From Actinomadura sp. CNU-125 (GTDB taxonomy: Bacteria; Actinomycetota; Actinomycetes; Streptosporangiales; Streptosporangiaceae), in the NCBI RefSeq assembly GCF_001942465.1, contig NZ_MKJY01000432.1:1-46269 (forward strand): DNA of 46,269 nucleotides, written 5' to 3'. This document shows positions 8,195 to 16,245 of this stretch, one piece after another. A program made the position numbers and the translations under genes. Each line of letters starts with the position of its first letter. Position 1 is the first letter of the stretch. A model generated the notes under the pieces. That model did not search any database, had not been told where the DNA came from, and was given only the letters and a program-made list of their open reading frames with translations.

Positions 8195-8964
8195 ATGCGC
8201 TCTCGGTCACTGGTGTACGACGTCGCGGCGGTCATCGCGCGGATCGGCGTAGGCGTCGTGTTCATGGCGCACGGCTGGCAGAAGATCGAGGCGGGCGTCA
8301 CCGCGACGGGCGAGAACTTCGACGCCCTCGGGGTGCCGCTCCCGACCGCCGCCGCCGTCTACGCGGCGTTCGTAGAGCTGCTCGGCGGGGCCGCGCTGAT
8401 CGCCGGGATCGCCCTGCCGGTCACCGGCGCCTGCTGTTCGTCGACATGGTCGGCGCGTTCCTGTTCGTGCACGCCGACCGGGGCCTGTTCATGGTGGACG
8501 GCGACCGCGCGCAGAACGGCTACGAGCTGGTCGTCGCGCTCGGCATGGCGGCCCTGCTGCTCGCCGCGGGCGCCGGAGGACGGCTGACGCTCGACGCCTG
8601 GATCGTCCGGAAGCGGGCGGCGCGTCCGGACGAACCGGCCGATGAGGACGACGAGGAGGACGTGGAGAGCTTCGTGGAGTCGCTCCGGCAGGCGGAGCCG
8701 GCGTTCCCCGAGCCCGCCGCGAAGGCCCCCGAGCCCGCGCCGAAGCCCGCGCCGCGTCCGGCGAAGAAGGCGCCGTCCCGCCGGTCCGCCCCGAAACCGG
8801 CCCCCGAACCGGCCCCCGAACCGGCCGGGCCCCCGGCGCCGCCCGCCGGGACCGAGGACGACAAGCCCGTGGCGGGCCGCCGCAAGGCCGCCCACCGGCG
8901 CCGCACCGGGGACACCCAGCCCGTCAAGCCCCCGTCGGACGACGGGGAGGGCGCCCCCTCGTGA
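8195..8964 (+). CDS. DoxX-family membrane protein with Pro/Glu/Lys-rich tail, frameshifted
   Basis: After GAAGGAGT the ATG at 8195 opens a DoxX protein: RIGVGVVFMAHGWQKIEAG, then FVELLGGAALIAGIALPVTGA. At about 8430 this frame turns into Cys/Ser/Arg-rich nonsense, while the frame one base back continues perfectly as LLFVDMVGAFLFVHADRG and then VVALGMAALLLAAG. Restoring one C (GCCTG to GCCCTG) joins them into about 256 residues. The C-terminal 120 residues are hydrophilic and low-complexity (PEPAPKPAPRPAKKAP and similar), well beyond the usual DoxX length of about 140. DoxX proteins are four-helix membrane proteins linked to redox and thiol stress. The role of the tail is unknown. Confidence 0.75.
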
Positions 8965-8970
8965 ACCGGG

Positions 8971-9879
8971 TCAGCCGGAGTGGGCGCGCAGCGCCGCGAT
9001 GAACCACTCGAACGACGGGACGGCCGAGGCGCGCGGCTCCCGCCCGTTGATGATCGCCAGCAGGCTCCAGTAGCGCTCCACGCGGGCGTCGGTGAACGCC
9101 GCCATCTCGTCGGCGACCGCCGCGCGCTCCGCGACCGGGACGTCCGGATCGGCGATCCGCTCGACCACGGCGCGGCCCTCCGGCGACGCGGGCGCGATCC
9201 CGTCCGCCAGGGCCCGCCCCGCGTGTTCCATGACCGCGCCCGGGTCGATCGCGTACCGCTGCTCCCGCGCGGGCCGTCCGGCGACCGCCATGTCGCGGAC
9301 GCGCCGCCGGAAGTCCTCGTCGGCGACCAGCTCGCCGAGCTCGATCCACGCGTCGACCTGCTCGGGCGCCGGATCGTCCGGCAGCTCGGCGGCCCGCCGC
9401 ATGTTCTCCGCGATGCCCGGCGCGGGCGAGCCGGGATCGACCCCCTCCAGCACGTACCGGACGAACTCGTCGATGATCTCCTGCCGCTCCCGCGCGGACA
9501 TCCGGGCAAGCTTGTGCATCAGCAGTGTCTCCTCCTTCGTGGTCGCGCGTTTCGCGACCGTGCCGAGCACCGCGCGGCGCGTCCGCAGCAGCCGGATCTC
9601 CGCGTCGAGCGCCGCGACGTGCGCCGCCGCGACCTCCGCGACCGTGGCGGCGTCCGTCAGGACCGCCTCGACCTGGTCCAGACCCAGCCCCAGCTCGCGC
9701 AGCGTCCGGACGAGGTCCAGGCGGGCCACCGCCGCCGCGTCGTACAGGCGGTAGCCCCCCGCGGAACGGCCCGCCACCGGGATCAGCCCGGCGTCGGACC
9801 AGAACCGGACCGTCCGCGTGGGCAGCCCGCACCGTTCGGCGAGCCGCCCGATCGTGAACAGTTCCGCGCTCGTGCTCAT
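8971..9879 (-). CDS. MerR-family transcriptional regulator
   Basis: The 302-residue protein starts with a MerR helix-turn-helix (LFTIGRLAERCGLPTRTVRFW, then GGYRLYDAAAVARL) in about residues 6-70. A coiled-coil dimerisation helix follows (LRELGLGLDQVEAVL to about 115). The rest is a long helical C-terminal domain of no recognisable ligand family, without a metal-binding cysteine cluster. It is larger than metal-sensing MerR proteins (130-150 residues), so an organic effector is more likely. The ATG at 9879 overlaps the corrected stop of the XRE gene as ATGA. A MerR-type promoter lies just upstream, inside the XRE coding region. A GTG at 9894 is an alternative start. Confidence 0.85.
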   Translation of the reverse strand: MSTSAELFTIGRLAERCGLPTRTVRFWSDAGLIPVAGRSAGGYRLYDAAAVARLDLVRTLRELGLGLDQVEAVLTDAATVAEVAAAHVAALDAEIRLLRTRRAVLGTVAKRATTKEETLLMHKLARMSARERQEIIDEFVRYVLEGVDPGSPAPGIAENMRRAAELPDDPAPEQVDAWIELGELVADEDFRRRVRDMAVAGRPAREQRYAIDPGAVMEHAGRALADGIAPASPEGRAVVERIADPDVPVAERAAVADEMAAFTDARVERYWSLLAIINGREPRASAVPSFEWFIAALRAHSG

Positions 9880-10704
9880 GGCTCGACTGTGCACCTTCCA
9901 GCCGCTGGAAACTCAAGTCGTCCACCGCGTTCCGCGGGCGGGCGGGCACGGACGAAGCGGGCGGTCGGGTCGTCCGCCGGGAAGTACGCCTCGACGGCGA
10001 GTTCCTCGAGGGTGATGTCGAAGGCCGCGCCGAAGGTGGTGATCGTGTTGAAGAAGTGCAGCTCCGCGCCGCGATGCCCGATCCGGATGGGCAGCGCGAT
10101 GTCGGCGGGGTCGAGCGGGGCCGGATCGTCGTCGTCCCCGTAGCCGAGCACCTCCTCGTACAGCGCGCTCAGTTCGGGGTCCCCGGTCCGCGCGACCTGG
10201 CGGGACAGGCGGGGCAGCAGGTGGGCGCGGACCTGCCGCAGGTTGCGGCGCGAACCCGCCCGGATGCAGGCCGAGCCGCATCATGTTGACCGGCGGCTCC
10301 AGCAGCCGCGGGTCGACCCCGTCGAGGAAGACGTCGACCGCCGCGTTGGCGAGCACCAGGTTCCAGCGGCCGTCCACCACCAGCGCCGGATACGGTTCGT
10401 GCCCCCGCAGCACCTGATCGAGCGCGTTCCGGACCCTGCCGAACTCCGGATCGTCCAGCGGACGCTGCCGGAAGACGGGCGCGTGGCCCGCCGCGACCAG
10501 CAGCCGGTTCCGCTCGCGCAGCGGGACGCCCAGATGCTCCGCGAGACGCAGGATCATCGGGCGGCTCGGGATCGTCCGTCCGGTCTCGACGAAGCTGACG
10601 TGCCGGGCCGAGACCCCCGCCTCGATGGCCAGGTCCAGCTGGCTGAGCCCGCGCCGGTGCCGCCATCCGCGCAGCAGCTCACCGACCGGCCGTTCGCTCT
10701 CCAT
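9876..10704 (-). CDS. XRE-family regulator with MmyB-like ligand domain, frameshifted
   Basis: Residues 10-65 form an XRE helix-turn-helix (LLRGWRHRRGLSQLDLAIEA, then VSARHVSFVETGRTIPSRPM). A MmyB-like domain follows with HAPVFRQRPL, LVVDGRWNLVLANAAVDVFL and MMRLGLHPGGFAP. There the frame breaks, and in the next frame NLRQVRAHLLPRLSRQV... continues through GDPELSALYEEVLGYG to LHFFNTITTFGAAFDITLEE and a TGA at 9878-9876. One extra base near 10250 explains the break. The corrected protein is about 275 residues, normal for the family. It diverges from the SnoaL-like gene, the usual arrangement for a repressor and its target, and is translationally coupled to the MerR gene. Confidence 0.8.
9885..9915 (-). 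promoter_or_regulatory. MerR-type promoter/operator with 19-bp spacer
   Basis: On the minus strand TTGAGT and CACAGT are separated by 19 bases that contain the dyad TTCCAG-CGG-CTGGAA (9896-9910). The long spacer with a central dyad is the hallmark of MerR-activated promoters. Six bases separate the -10-like element from the ATG at 9879, so the transcript would be nearly leaderless. The site lies inside the last codons of the XRE gene. Confidence 0.6.
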
Positions 10705-10736
10705 GCCCCAGTCCTAGCCGACCCCGCCGCGCGCAC

Positions 10737-10756
10737 GCCATTACATGGCTCGTAAT
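10737..10756. promoter_or_regulatory. Overlapping dyads in the XRE/SnoaL-like divergent promoter
   Basis: GCCAT-TAC-ATGGC (10737-10749) overlaps ATTAC-N7-GTAAT (10740-10756). Both lie midway between the divergent XRE start (10704) and SnoaL-like start (10791), in the only AT-rich patch of the gap. They are the best candidate for the XRE operator. Confidence 0.45.
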
Positions 10757-10790
10757 CGACGGCGGCGGCACCGGCGACGAAGCTGGCGCC

Positions 10791-11171
10791 ATGACACGCG
10801 ACGATCCGGCCCGACGCAACAAGGAACTCGTCTCCCGCGCCTTCGCGGAGTTCGCCGCCGGGAACATCGGCATCCTGCGCACCGTGCTGCGGGACGACTT
10901 CATCGAGCACAGCCCCGGAAATCCTTCCGGCCGCGAGGCTTTCATCGAGTTCATCGCCGACGCCCCCGTCGCCGGGGCGCGGCTCGACCTCCAACGGATC
11001 GTCGCCGACGACCGGTACGTCGTCGTCCACTACAACATGGTCCCGCCCGGGGACGGACGCGGGCTCGCGGTCGTCGACATCTGGCGCGTGGAAGACGGCC
11101 TGATCGCCGAACACTGGGACGTCGTCCAGCCCGTGCCCGAAGCCGCTCAGACACCGAACGGGATGTTCTGA
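10791..11171 (+). CDS. SnoaL-like/NTF2-fold protein
   Basis: The 126-residue protein has the NTF2-like pattern of SnoaL-type proteins: NKELVSRAFAEFAAGNIGIL, DDFIEHSPGNPSGREAFIEF, YVVVHYNMVPPGDG and VVDIWRVEDGLIAEHWDVVQPVP. The His and Asp residues (IEHSP, VVDIWR, EHWD) lie where SnoaL aldol-condensing enzymes and related predicted epimerases keep their polar pocket. The substrate cannot be inferred. It is a single gene opposite the XRE regulator, and the arrangement suggests that XRE controls it. It is closed by the strong hairpin at 11204-11236. Confidence 0.8.
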   Translation: MTRDDPARRNKELVSRAFAEFAAGNIGILRTVLRDDFIEHSPGNPSGREAFIEFIADAPVAGARLDLQRIVADDRYVVVHYNMVPPGDGRGLAVVDIWRVEDGLIAEHWDVVQPVPEAAQTPNGMF

Positions 11172-11203
11172 GCCCACGGAACGGACGAACCCCACAAACG
11201 GAC

Positions 11204-11236
11204 GAAGCGGGTGCCGGTCCCACCGGCACCCGCTTC
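11204..11236. terminator. Bidirectional intrinsic terminator between the SnoaL-like gene and nrdJ
   Basis: A perfect 15-bp stem (left arm GAAGCGGGTGCCGGT) closes a CCC loop between two convergent genes. There is no long T tract, as is usual in GC-rich actinomycetes. It ends about 15 bases before the nrdJ stop. Confidence 0.8.
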
Positions 11237-11251
11237 ACTTCGTGCGCGCGG

Positions 11252-14076
11252 TCAGCTGCAGCCGCTGGTGGAGCCGCAGCCCTCGCAGACGTAGCAGCTT
11301 CCGGCGGGACGCATCTTCGTGCCGCAGGTCAGGCACAGCGGCGCGTCCTGGGTCCGGCCCTGGCGGCTCTCGATGGCCTCGACGGACGAGTGCGCGCCGT
11401 TCGCCGACGCGGGGGCCGCCTCGGCGGTCGCGGGGCGTGCGATCTCCGCGGACTGCGCGAGGCTGTCGTGCCGCGCGTCCTCCTCGTCGTGGAGGCTGGC
11501 CGGGTCCTCGCCGTTGGCCTGCATGGCGCGCTCCTCGGCGGTGAAGATGCCGAGGCCCGCGCGCTCCTCGAAGGACAGGTGGTCGAGCGCCAGGCGGCGG
11601 AAGATGTAGTCCATCACCGACGTCGCCATGCGGATGTCCGGGTCGTCGGTCATGCCGGCCGGCTCGAACCGCAGGTTGGTGAACTTCTCCACCCACGTCT
11701 CCAGCGGCACCCCGTACTGGAGGCTGATGGAGATCGCCATGGAGAACGCGTCCATCACGCCCGCGAGCGTCGAGCCCTGCTTGCCGAGCTTGAGGAACAC
11801 CTCGCCGAGACCGTCGTCGGGGTAGGACGAGGCGGTCATGTACCCCTCGGCGCCGCGACGGAGAAGCGGGTCACGGTCGCGGGACGCTGCTTGGGCAGCC
11901 GCTTGCGGACCGGACGGACCTCGGCGGGCGCCTCGGCGGCCACCGGCTCGGCCTTCTCCTTCTTCCCGGCCGCCGACAGCGGCTGGCCGACCTTGCAGTT
12001 GTCGCGGTAGATCGCCAGGGCCTTCAGGCCGAGCCGCCAGCCCTCGAAGTACACCTTCTCGATGTCCTCGATGGAAGCCTGCTCCGGCATGTTGACGGTC
12101 TTGGAGATCGCGCCGGACAGGAACGGCTGCGTGGCCGCCATCATCCGGACGTGGCCCATCGGGCTGATCGCGCGCTCGCCCATCGCGCAGTCGAACACCT
12201 CGTAGTGCTCGGGCCGCAGGCCCGGGGCGTCCACGACGTGGCCGTGCTCGGCGATGTACTCGACGATCGCCTCGATGCGCTCCTGCTGGTAGCCGAGCTG
12301 CTCCAGGGCGCGCGGCACCGTGTGGTTCACGATCTGCATGGAGCCGCCGCCGACGAGCTTCTTGAACTTCATCAGCGCGAGGTCGGGCTCGATGCCGGTC
12401 GTGTCGCAGTCCATCATCAGGCCGATGGTGCCGGTCGGCGCCAGCAGCGACGCCTGCGCGTTGCGGTAGCCGTTCTTCTCGCCGAGCTTCAGGCAGTCCT
12501 GCCACTGCTTGGCGGCGGCCGCCAGGATCGACTTGTCCATCTCGTGGAGCGTGCGGACCGCGTCGTTCGCGGCGGCGTGCTTGCGCATGACCCGCTTGTG
12601 GCCGTCGGCGTTGCGCGCGTACCCGGCGTACGGGCCGACGACGCCCGCCATCTCGGCCGAGCGGCGGTAGGCGACGCCCGTCATCAGCGAGGTGATCGCG
12701 GCGGCGAGGGCGCGGCCGCCCTCGGAGTCGTAGGCGTGGCCGGTCGCCATCAGCAGCGCGCCGAGGTTGGCGTAGCCGATGCCGAGCTGCCGGTAGTCCC
12801 GGGTCGTCTCGGCGATCTTCTCGGTGGGGAAGTCGGCGAACGTGATGGACACGTCCATCGCCGTGATGACCAGCTCGGTCAGCTTGACGAACGACGCGAT
12901 GTCGAACGTGCCGTCCGCGCCGAGGAACTTCAGCAGGTTGATGCTCGCCAGGTTGCAGGACGAGTTGTCCAGCGACATGTACTCCGAGCAGGGGTTCGAC
13001 GCGGTGATGCGGCCCGTCTCGGGGTTGGTGTGCCAGTCGTTGATCGTGTCGTCGTACTGGATGCCCGGGTCGGCGCACTCCCACGCGGCCTTCGCCATCT
13101 GCCGGAACAGGTCCTTGGCCTTGATCGTCTCGACGACCTCGCCGTTCATCCGGGCGCGCAGCCCGAACTCGCCGTCCGACTCGACGGCGTGCATGAACTC
13201 GTCCGACACCCGGACCGAGTTGTTGGCGTTCTGGTACTGGACGCTGCCGATGTCCTTGCCGCCGAGGTCCATGTCGAACCCGGCGTCCCGCAGCGCGCGG
13301 ATCTTGTCCTCCTCGCGCGCCTTGGTCTCGATGAACTCCTCGATGTCGGGGTGGTCGACGTCGAGCACGACCATCTTCGCCGCACGCCGCGTGGCCCCGC
13401 CGGACTTGATCGTCCCGGCGGAGGCGTCCGCGCCGCGCATGAACGAGACCGGGCCGCTGGCGGTGCCGCCGGACGACAGCAGCTCGCGGCTCGACCGGAT
13501 GCGGGAGAGGTTCAGGCCGGCGCCGGAGCCGCCCTTGAAGATGACGCCCTCTTCCTTGTACCAGTCGAGGATCGACTCCATCGTGTCGTCCACCGACAGG
13601 ATGAAACACGCCGACACCTGCTGCGGGGACTTCGTGCCGACGTTGAACCAGACCGGCGAGTTGAAGCTGAACATCTGGTGGACCAGCGCGTGCTTCAGCT
13701 CGTGGTCGAAGATCTCGGCGTCCTCGTCGGAGGCGAAGTAGCCGTTCTCCTGGCCCGTCTTCACGTACATGCTCACGACGCGGTCGACGAGCTGCTTGAG
13801 GCTCCACTCGCGCTGCGGGGTGCCGATCGCGCCGCGGAAGTACTTCGACGTGACGATGTTGACCGCGTTCAGCGACCAGAAGTCGGGGAACTCGACGCCG
13901 CGCTGCTCGAAGTTCACCGTGCCGTCGCGCCAGTTGGTCATGACGACGTCACGGCGTTCCCAGTTCAGCTCGTCGTACGGATGCACACCGGGCTTGGTGA
14001 AGATCCGCTCGACCTTCAGGCCCTTGCGTGCTCCCTTGCCGCGCCGTGCCGCCTGGCCGCTGACCGTCTCCGTCAT
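11252..14076 (-). CDS. nrdJ: Vitamin B12-dependent (class II) ribonucleotide reductase, frameshifted at about 11848
   Basis: This enzyme reduces ribonucleotides to deoxyribonucleotides with adenosylcobalamin. The main frame (about 740 residues from the ATG at 14076 after GGGGGAAGG) includes [54 protein letters not shown] and [20 protein letters not shown], all diagnostic of class II enzymes. It stops at 11836 just after [10 protein letters not shown]. The protein continues in another frame as [20 protein letters not shown] and onward, ending in a zinc-ribbon-like tail (CLTCGTKM, then CYVCEGCG). Adding one G (GCGGCGCC to GCGGGCGCC) restores about 941 residues. The break in a normally essential gene points to an assembly error. 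It follows nrdR in one operon. Confidence 0.93.
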
Positions 14077-14195
14077 GACCTTCCCCCTCTCGGGCCCTCC
14101 CGCCGGGCCCTGTCCAGGAACAACTCCGCCGCCGCGCGGGGCATGCCCGGCGCGGTGGCGCTTCACGTTCGATGCTTTGTGTGTTTCCGCCGTCC

Positions 14196-14669
14196 CTAAC
14201 GGGACGGGCCGGGCTCCCCCGAGGAACCGGCATTGCGCAGTGTTTCGATCTCCCGCGCGAAGTCGTCGAGCGATTCGAAGCTCCGGTACACGGAGGCGAA
14301 CCGCAGATACGCGACCTCGTCGAGTTCACCGAGCGGACCCAGGATCGCGAGGCCGATCTCGTGCGAGGGGATCTCCGCGGATCCCGCCGACCGGATGTCC
14401 TCCTCGACCCGCTGGCCGAGCTTCGCGAGCGCGTCCTCGTCGACGGGGCGGCCCTGGCAGGCCCTGCGCACCCCGGCGATGATCTTCTCGCGGGAGAACG
14501 GCTCGGTGACGCCGCTCCGCTTGGCGACCATCACGAGGACATTCTCCTGGGTGGTGAATCGCCGGCCGCATTCGGCGCACGAGCGGCGCCGCCGAATGGC
14601 GCCCCCGTCGTCGGTGGAACGGCTGTCGATCACTTTGGTGTCGGGGTTGCGGCAGAACGGGCAGTGCAC
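14196..14669 (-). CDS. nrdR: Transcriptional repressor NrdR
   Basis: The 157-residue protein has an N-terminal zinc ribbon (CPFC at residues 3-6 and CAEC, followed by GRRFTTQE) and an ATP-cone domain (about 45-135, [21 protein letters not shown]). NrdR senses the ATP/dATP balance and represses ribonucleotide reductase genes. The GTG at 14669 follows GGGGAGGGAGAGAC; an upstream in-frame extension is not conserved. It is the first gene of the nrdR-nrdJ operon, and two NrdR boxes lie upstream, so it should repress itself and nrdJ. The nrdJ-nrdR-lexA neighbourhood is the same as in Streptomyces. Confidence 0.96.
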   Translation of the reverse strand: MHCPFCRNPDTKVIDSRSTDDGGAIRRRRSCAECGRRFTTQENVLVMVAKRSGVTEPFSREKIIAGVRRACQGRPVDEDALAKLGQRVEEDIRSAGSAEIPSHEIGLAILGPLGELDEVAYLRFASVYRSFESLDDFAREIETLRNAGSSGEPGPSR

Positions 14670-14723
14670 GTCTCTCCCCTCCCCGACCGATTGGAAGCGC
14701 CATCGCGAGAACAGAGCCACAAT

Positions 14724-14766
14724 CACAAGTTGTGGTTAATCCCATGGATGTAACTACTAGATGTTG
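14724..14766 (-). promoter_or_regulatory. Tandem NrdR boxes upstream of nrdR-nrdJ
   Basis: Box 1 is the perfect dyad CACAAGTTGTG (14724-14734). Box 2 is the imperfect dyad CTACTAGATGTTG (14754-14766). Their centres are 31 bp apart, three helical turns, which is the known spacing of NrdR box pairs, and both resemble the ACACnATATnTnGTGT-type consensus. A -35-like TTGACC overlaps the distal end of box 2 on the minus strand. Confidence 0.8.
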
Positions 14767-14910
14767 TGGTCAACCGTACGGGTCTGCGGACGCCAACGCA
14801 ACCTGATCGACTGCCTCCCGAGTCACACCGGCCCCGGATCCGCTGGTAGCGCGCGGACCGCGCGGCGCCACACGCGGATCACCTCCGGCGTGTCGCGCGC
14901 TCGCGCCCCC

Positions 14911-14954
14911 GGACGCCCGGCGGACGCCCGGCGGACGCCCGGCGGACGCCGCCC
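14911..14954. repeat. 11-bp tandem repeat (GGACGCCCGGC)
   Basis: Three perfect copies of GGACGCCCGGC and one degenerate copy stand head to tail. Two spaced copies of CCCGGATGTCT follow directly downstream. It is noncoding, and replication slippage in GC-rich DNA is the simplest origin. Confidence 0.8.
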
Positions 14955-15066
14955 GGATGTCTCCCGGACGGCTCCCGGATGTCTTTCGGACGCTCTCCGC
15001 CGCCTGCGGCGCCCGCGCCGCCCACGCCATCGCGGGGATCTCGGCGGGCCGTGACGCCGGGTGTGC

Positions 15067-15083
15067 GACATAGCGGATATGTC
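15067..15083. promoter_or_regulatory. 17-bp perfect dyad GACATA-GCGGA-TATGTC
   Basis: Six-base arms with a five-base spacer lie in an AT-rich patch with no gene assigned nearby. The form is typical of a dimeric repressor operator. The owner is unknown; the nearest promoters are those of lexA (about 400 bp) and nrdR (about 300 bp). Confidence 0.35.
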
Positions 15084-15343
15084 TGCTCGACTCATCGCGC
15101 CCGACGGGAAACACGGCTCCCCATGCGCGGACTCGGGGCGTCTCTTTTGCCGCCGTTTGAAGCGCCACAGCAAGCTCTCCGGGACGCGGACTCGGCGCGA
15201 CACCGAGGCCGGGTCCGGCGATTCGAGAACGGCCGAAGGGAAGTCGTGGGAGCGTGGTCTTGCGCATTGGGTTCGGACGAGCAAACCGTGCGGTGCGTAT
15301 CGGGCGAAGCAGTCATCCCGGACCCCGCCGCGAGAAAATCCGA

Positions 15344-15359
15344 TCGAACGCCTGTACGA
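15344..15359. promoter_or_regulatory. LexA SOS box 1 upstream of lexA
   Basis: TCGAACGCCTGTACGA differs by one base from the actinobacterial SOS consensus TCGAAC-N4-GTTCGA. Confidence 0.65.
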
Positions 15360-15396
15360 TGTTCTCGGGATGTCCCCAAGAAAACACCGGTGCACT

Positions 15397-15412
15397 TCGA
15401 ACAATTGTTTGA
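15397..15412. promoter_or_regulatory. LexA SOS box 2 upstream of lexA
   Basis: TCGAACAATTGTTTGA matches the SOS consensus TCGAAC-N4-GTTCGA except for one base in the right arm. It lies 68 bases before the lexA ATG, consistent with autorepression. Confidence 0.8.
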
Positions 15413-15480
15413 TCGGGGCGCCAAAGCGCGATAACGTGCATGACCAGGAGTGACGACATCTAGCGCCCGGGAGGCGAGCG

Positions 15481-16158
15481 ATGAGCAAGGTCCGGGAGCT
15501 GCCCGACGGGCCGATGGACGAGTCGGGGCTGACGCAGCGACAGCGCATGGTGCTCGAGGTGATCCGCGACTCGGTGCAGCGTCGCGGTTATCCGCCGTCG
15601 ATGCGGGAGATCGGCGAGGCCGTCGGCCTCACCAGCACGTCCAGCGTGTCGCACCAGCTCCGCTCCCTGCAGCGCAAGGGGTACCTGCGGCGCGACCCGA
15701 ACCGGCCGCGCGCGGTCGAGGTCCGGGTGCCGGGGTCGGCCCCCGTGCAGACCGAGCCGGAACCCGCGGACGGGACGCGGCAGGCGCCCGCGTACGTGCC
15801 GCTCGTCGGCCGGATCGCGGCCGGTGGGCCGATCCTCGCCGAGGAGGCCGTCGAGGACGTCTTCACGCTGCCCAAGCAGCTCGTCGGCGAGGGAACGCAC
15901 TTCCTGCTGAAGGTCACCGGCGACTCGATGATCGACGCGGCGATCGCCGACGGCGACTGGGTCGTCGTCCGCCAGCAGCCGGTCGCCGAGCAGGGCGACA
16001 TCGTCGCCGCCATGATCGACGGCGAGGCCACGGTCAAGACGTTCAAGCGGCGCGACGGGCATATCTGGCTGATGCCGCAGAACTCCGCGTACGAGCCCAT
16101 TCAGGGCGACGAGGCGTCCGTCCTCGGACGGGTCGTGGCGGTCCTCCGCAAGATGTGA
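15481..16158 (+). CDS. lexA: SOS repressor LexA
   Basis: The 225-residue repressor has a winged-helix DNA-binding domain in residues 15-75 ([20 protein letters not shown], then [21 protein letters not shown]). A linker leads to the S24 self-cleavage domain: the A114-G115 cleavage site in RIAAGGP, the nucleophile S149 in TGDSM, and the general base K186 in EATVKTFKR. It represses DNA-damage genes and is cleaved in the presence of activated RecA. The start follows GGGAGGCGAGCG. Two SOS boxes upstream show autoregulation, and a perfect 34-bp hairpin downstream terminates it. It diverges from nrdR, which places DNA-damage control beside dNTP supply. Confidence 0.97.
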   Translation: MSKVRELPDGPMDESGLTQRQRMVLEVIRDSVQRRGYPPSMREIGEAVGLTSTSSVSHQLRSLQRKGYLRRDPNRPRAVEVRVPGSAPVQTEPEPADGTRQAPAYVPLVGRIAAGGPILAEEAVEDVFTLPKQLVGEGTHFLLKVTGDSMIDAAIADGDWVVVRQQPVAEQGDIVAAMIDGEATVKTFKRRDGHIWLMPQNSAYEPIQGDEASVLGRVVAVLRKM

Positions 16159-16167
16159 GCGAACCGG

Positions 16168-16201
16168 AAAGGGCCGCCGGGGACGTCCCCGGCGGCCCTT
16201 T
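16168..16201. terminator. Bidirectional terminator between lexA and leuS
   Basis: This 34-bp palindrome is perfect. The stem GGGCCGCCGGGG pairs across an ACGT centre and is flanked by AAA on the left and TTT on the right, so both convergent genes can use it. Confidence 0.9.
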
Positions 16202-16245
16202 CCGCGTCCCGCGACTCCCGCGTTCCGCCGTTCGGCGGTGCCGCG

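Larger units (their letters stand above)
14790..15343. other. Long nrdR-lexA intergenic region without a convincing gene
   Basis: Several open frames of 95-240 codons cross this stretch on both strands, but none has a plausible ribosome site, a familiar motif or a protein-like composition. It holds a tandem repeat (14911-14954), a 17-bp dyad (15067-15083) and a less GC-rich second half leading into the lexA promoter. It is probably a long regulatory spacer or the remnant of a lost gene. A small RNA cannot be excluded. Confidence 0.5.

Noticed and set aside
12151..14199. 682-codon open frame antisense to nrdJ, and a 660-codon one antisense to leuS (16792-18774)
   Set aside because: Such frames are expected opposite GC-rich genes with G/C third positions; their composition is Val/Leu/Asp/Arg-biased and matches no protein.
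14911..14954. CRISPR-like repeat
   Set aside because: Units are only 11 bp and directly abut, without spacers, and no cas gene is present.
14770..15548. Open frames of 95-240 codons on both strands between nrdR and lexA
   Set aside because: They overlap each other in several frames, lack ribosome sites and familiar motifs, and one set overlaps the lexA start and SOS boxes.
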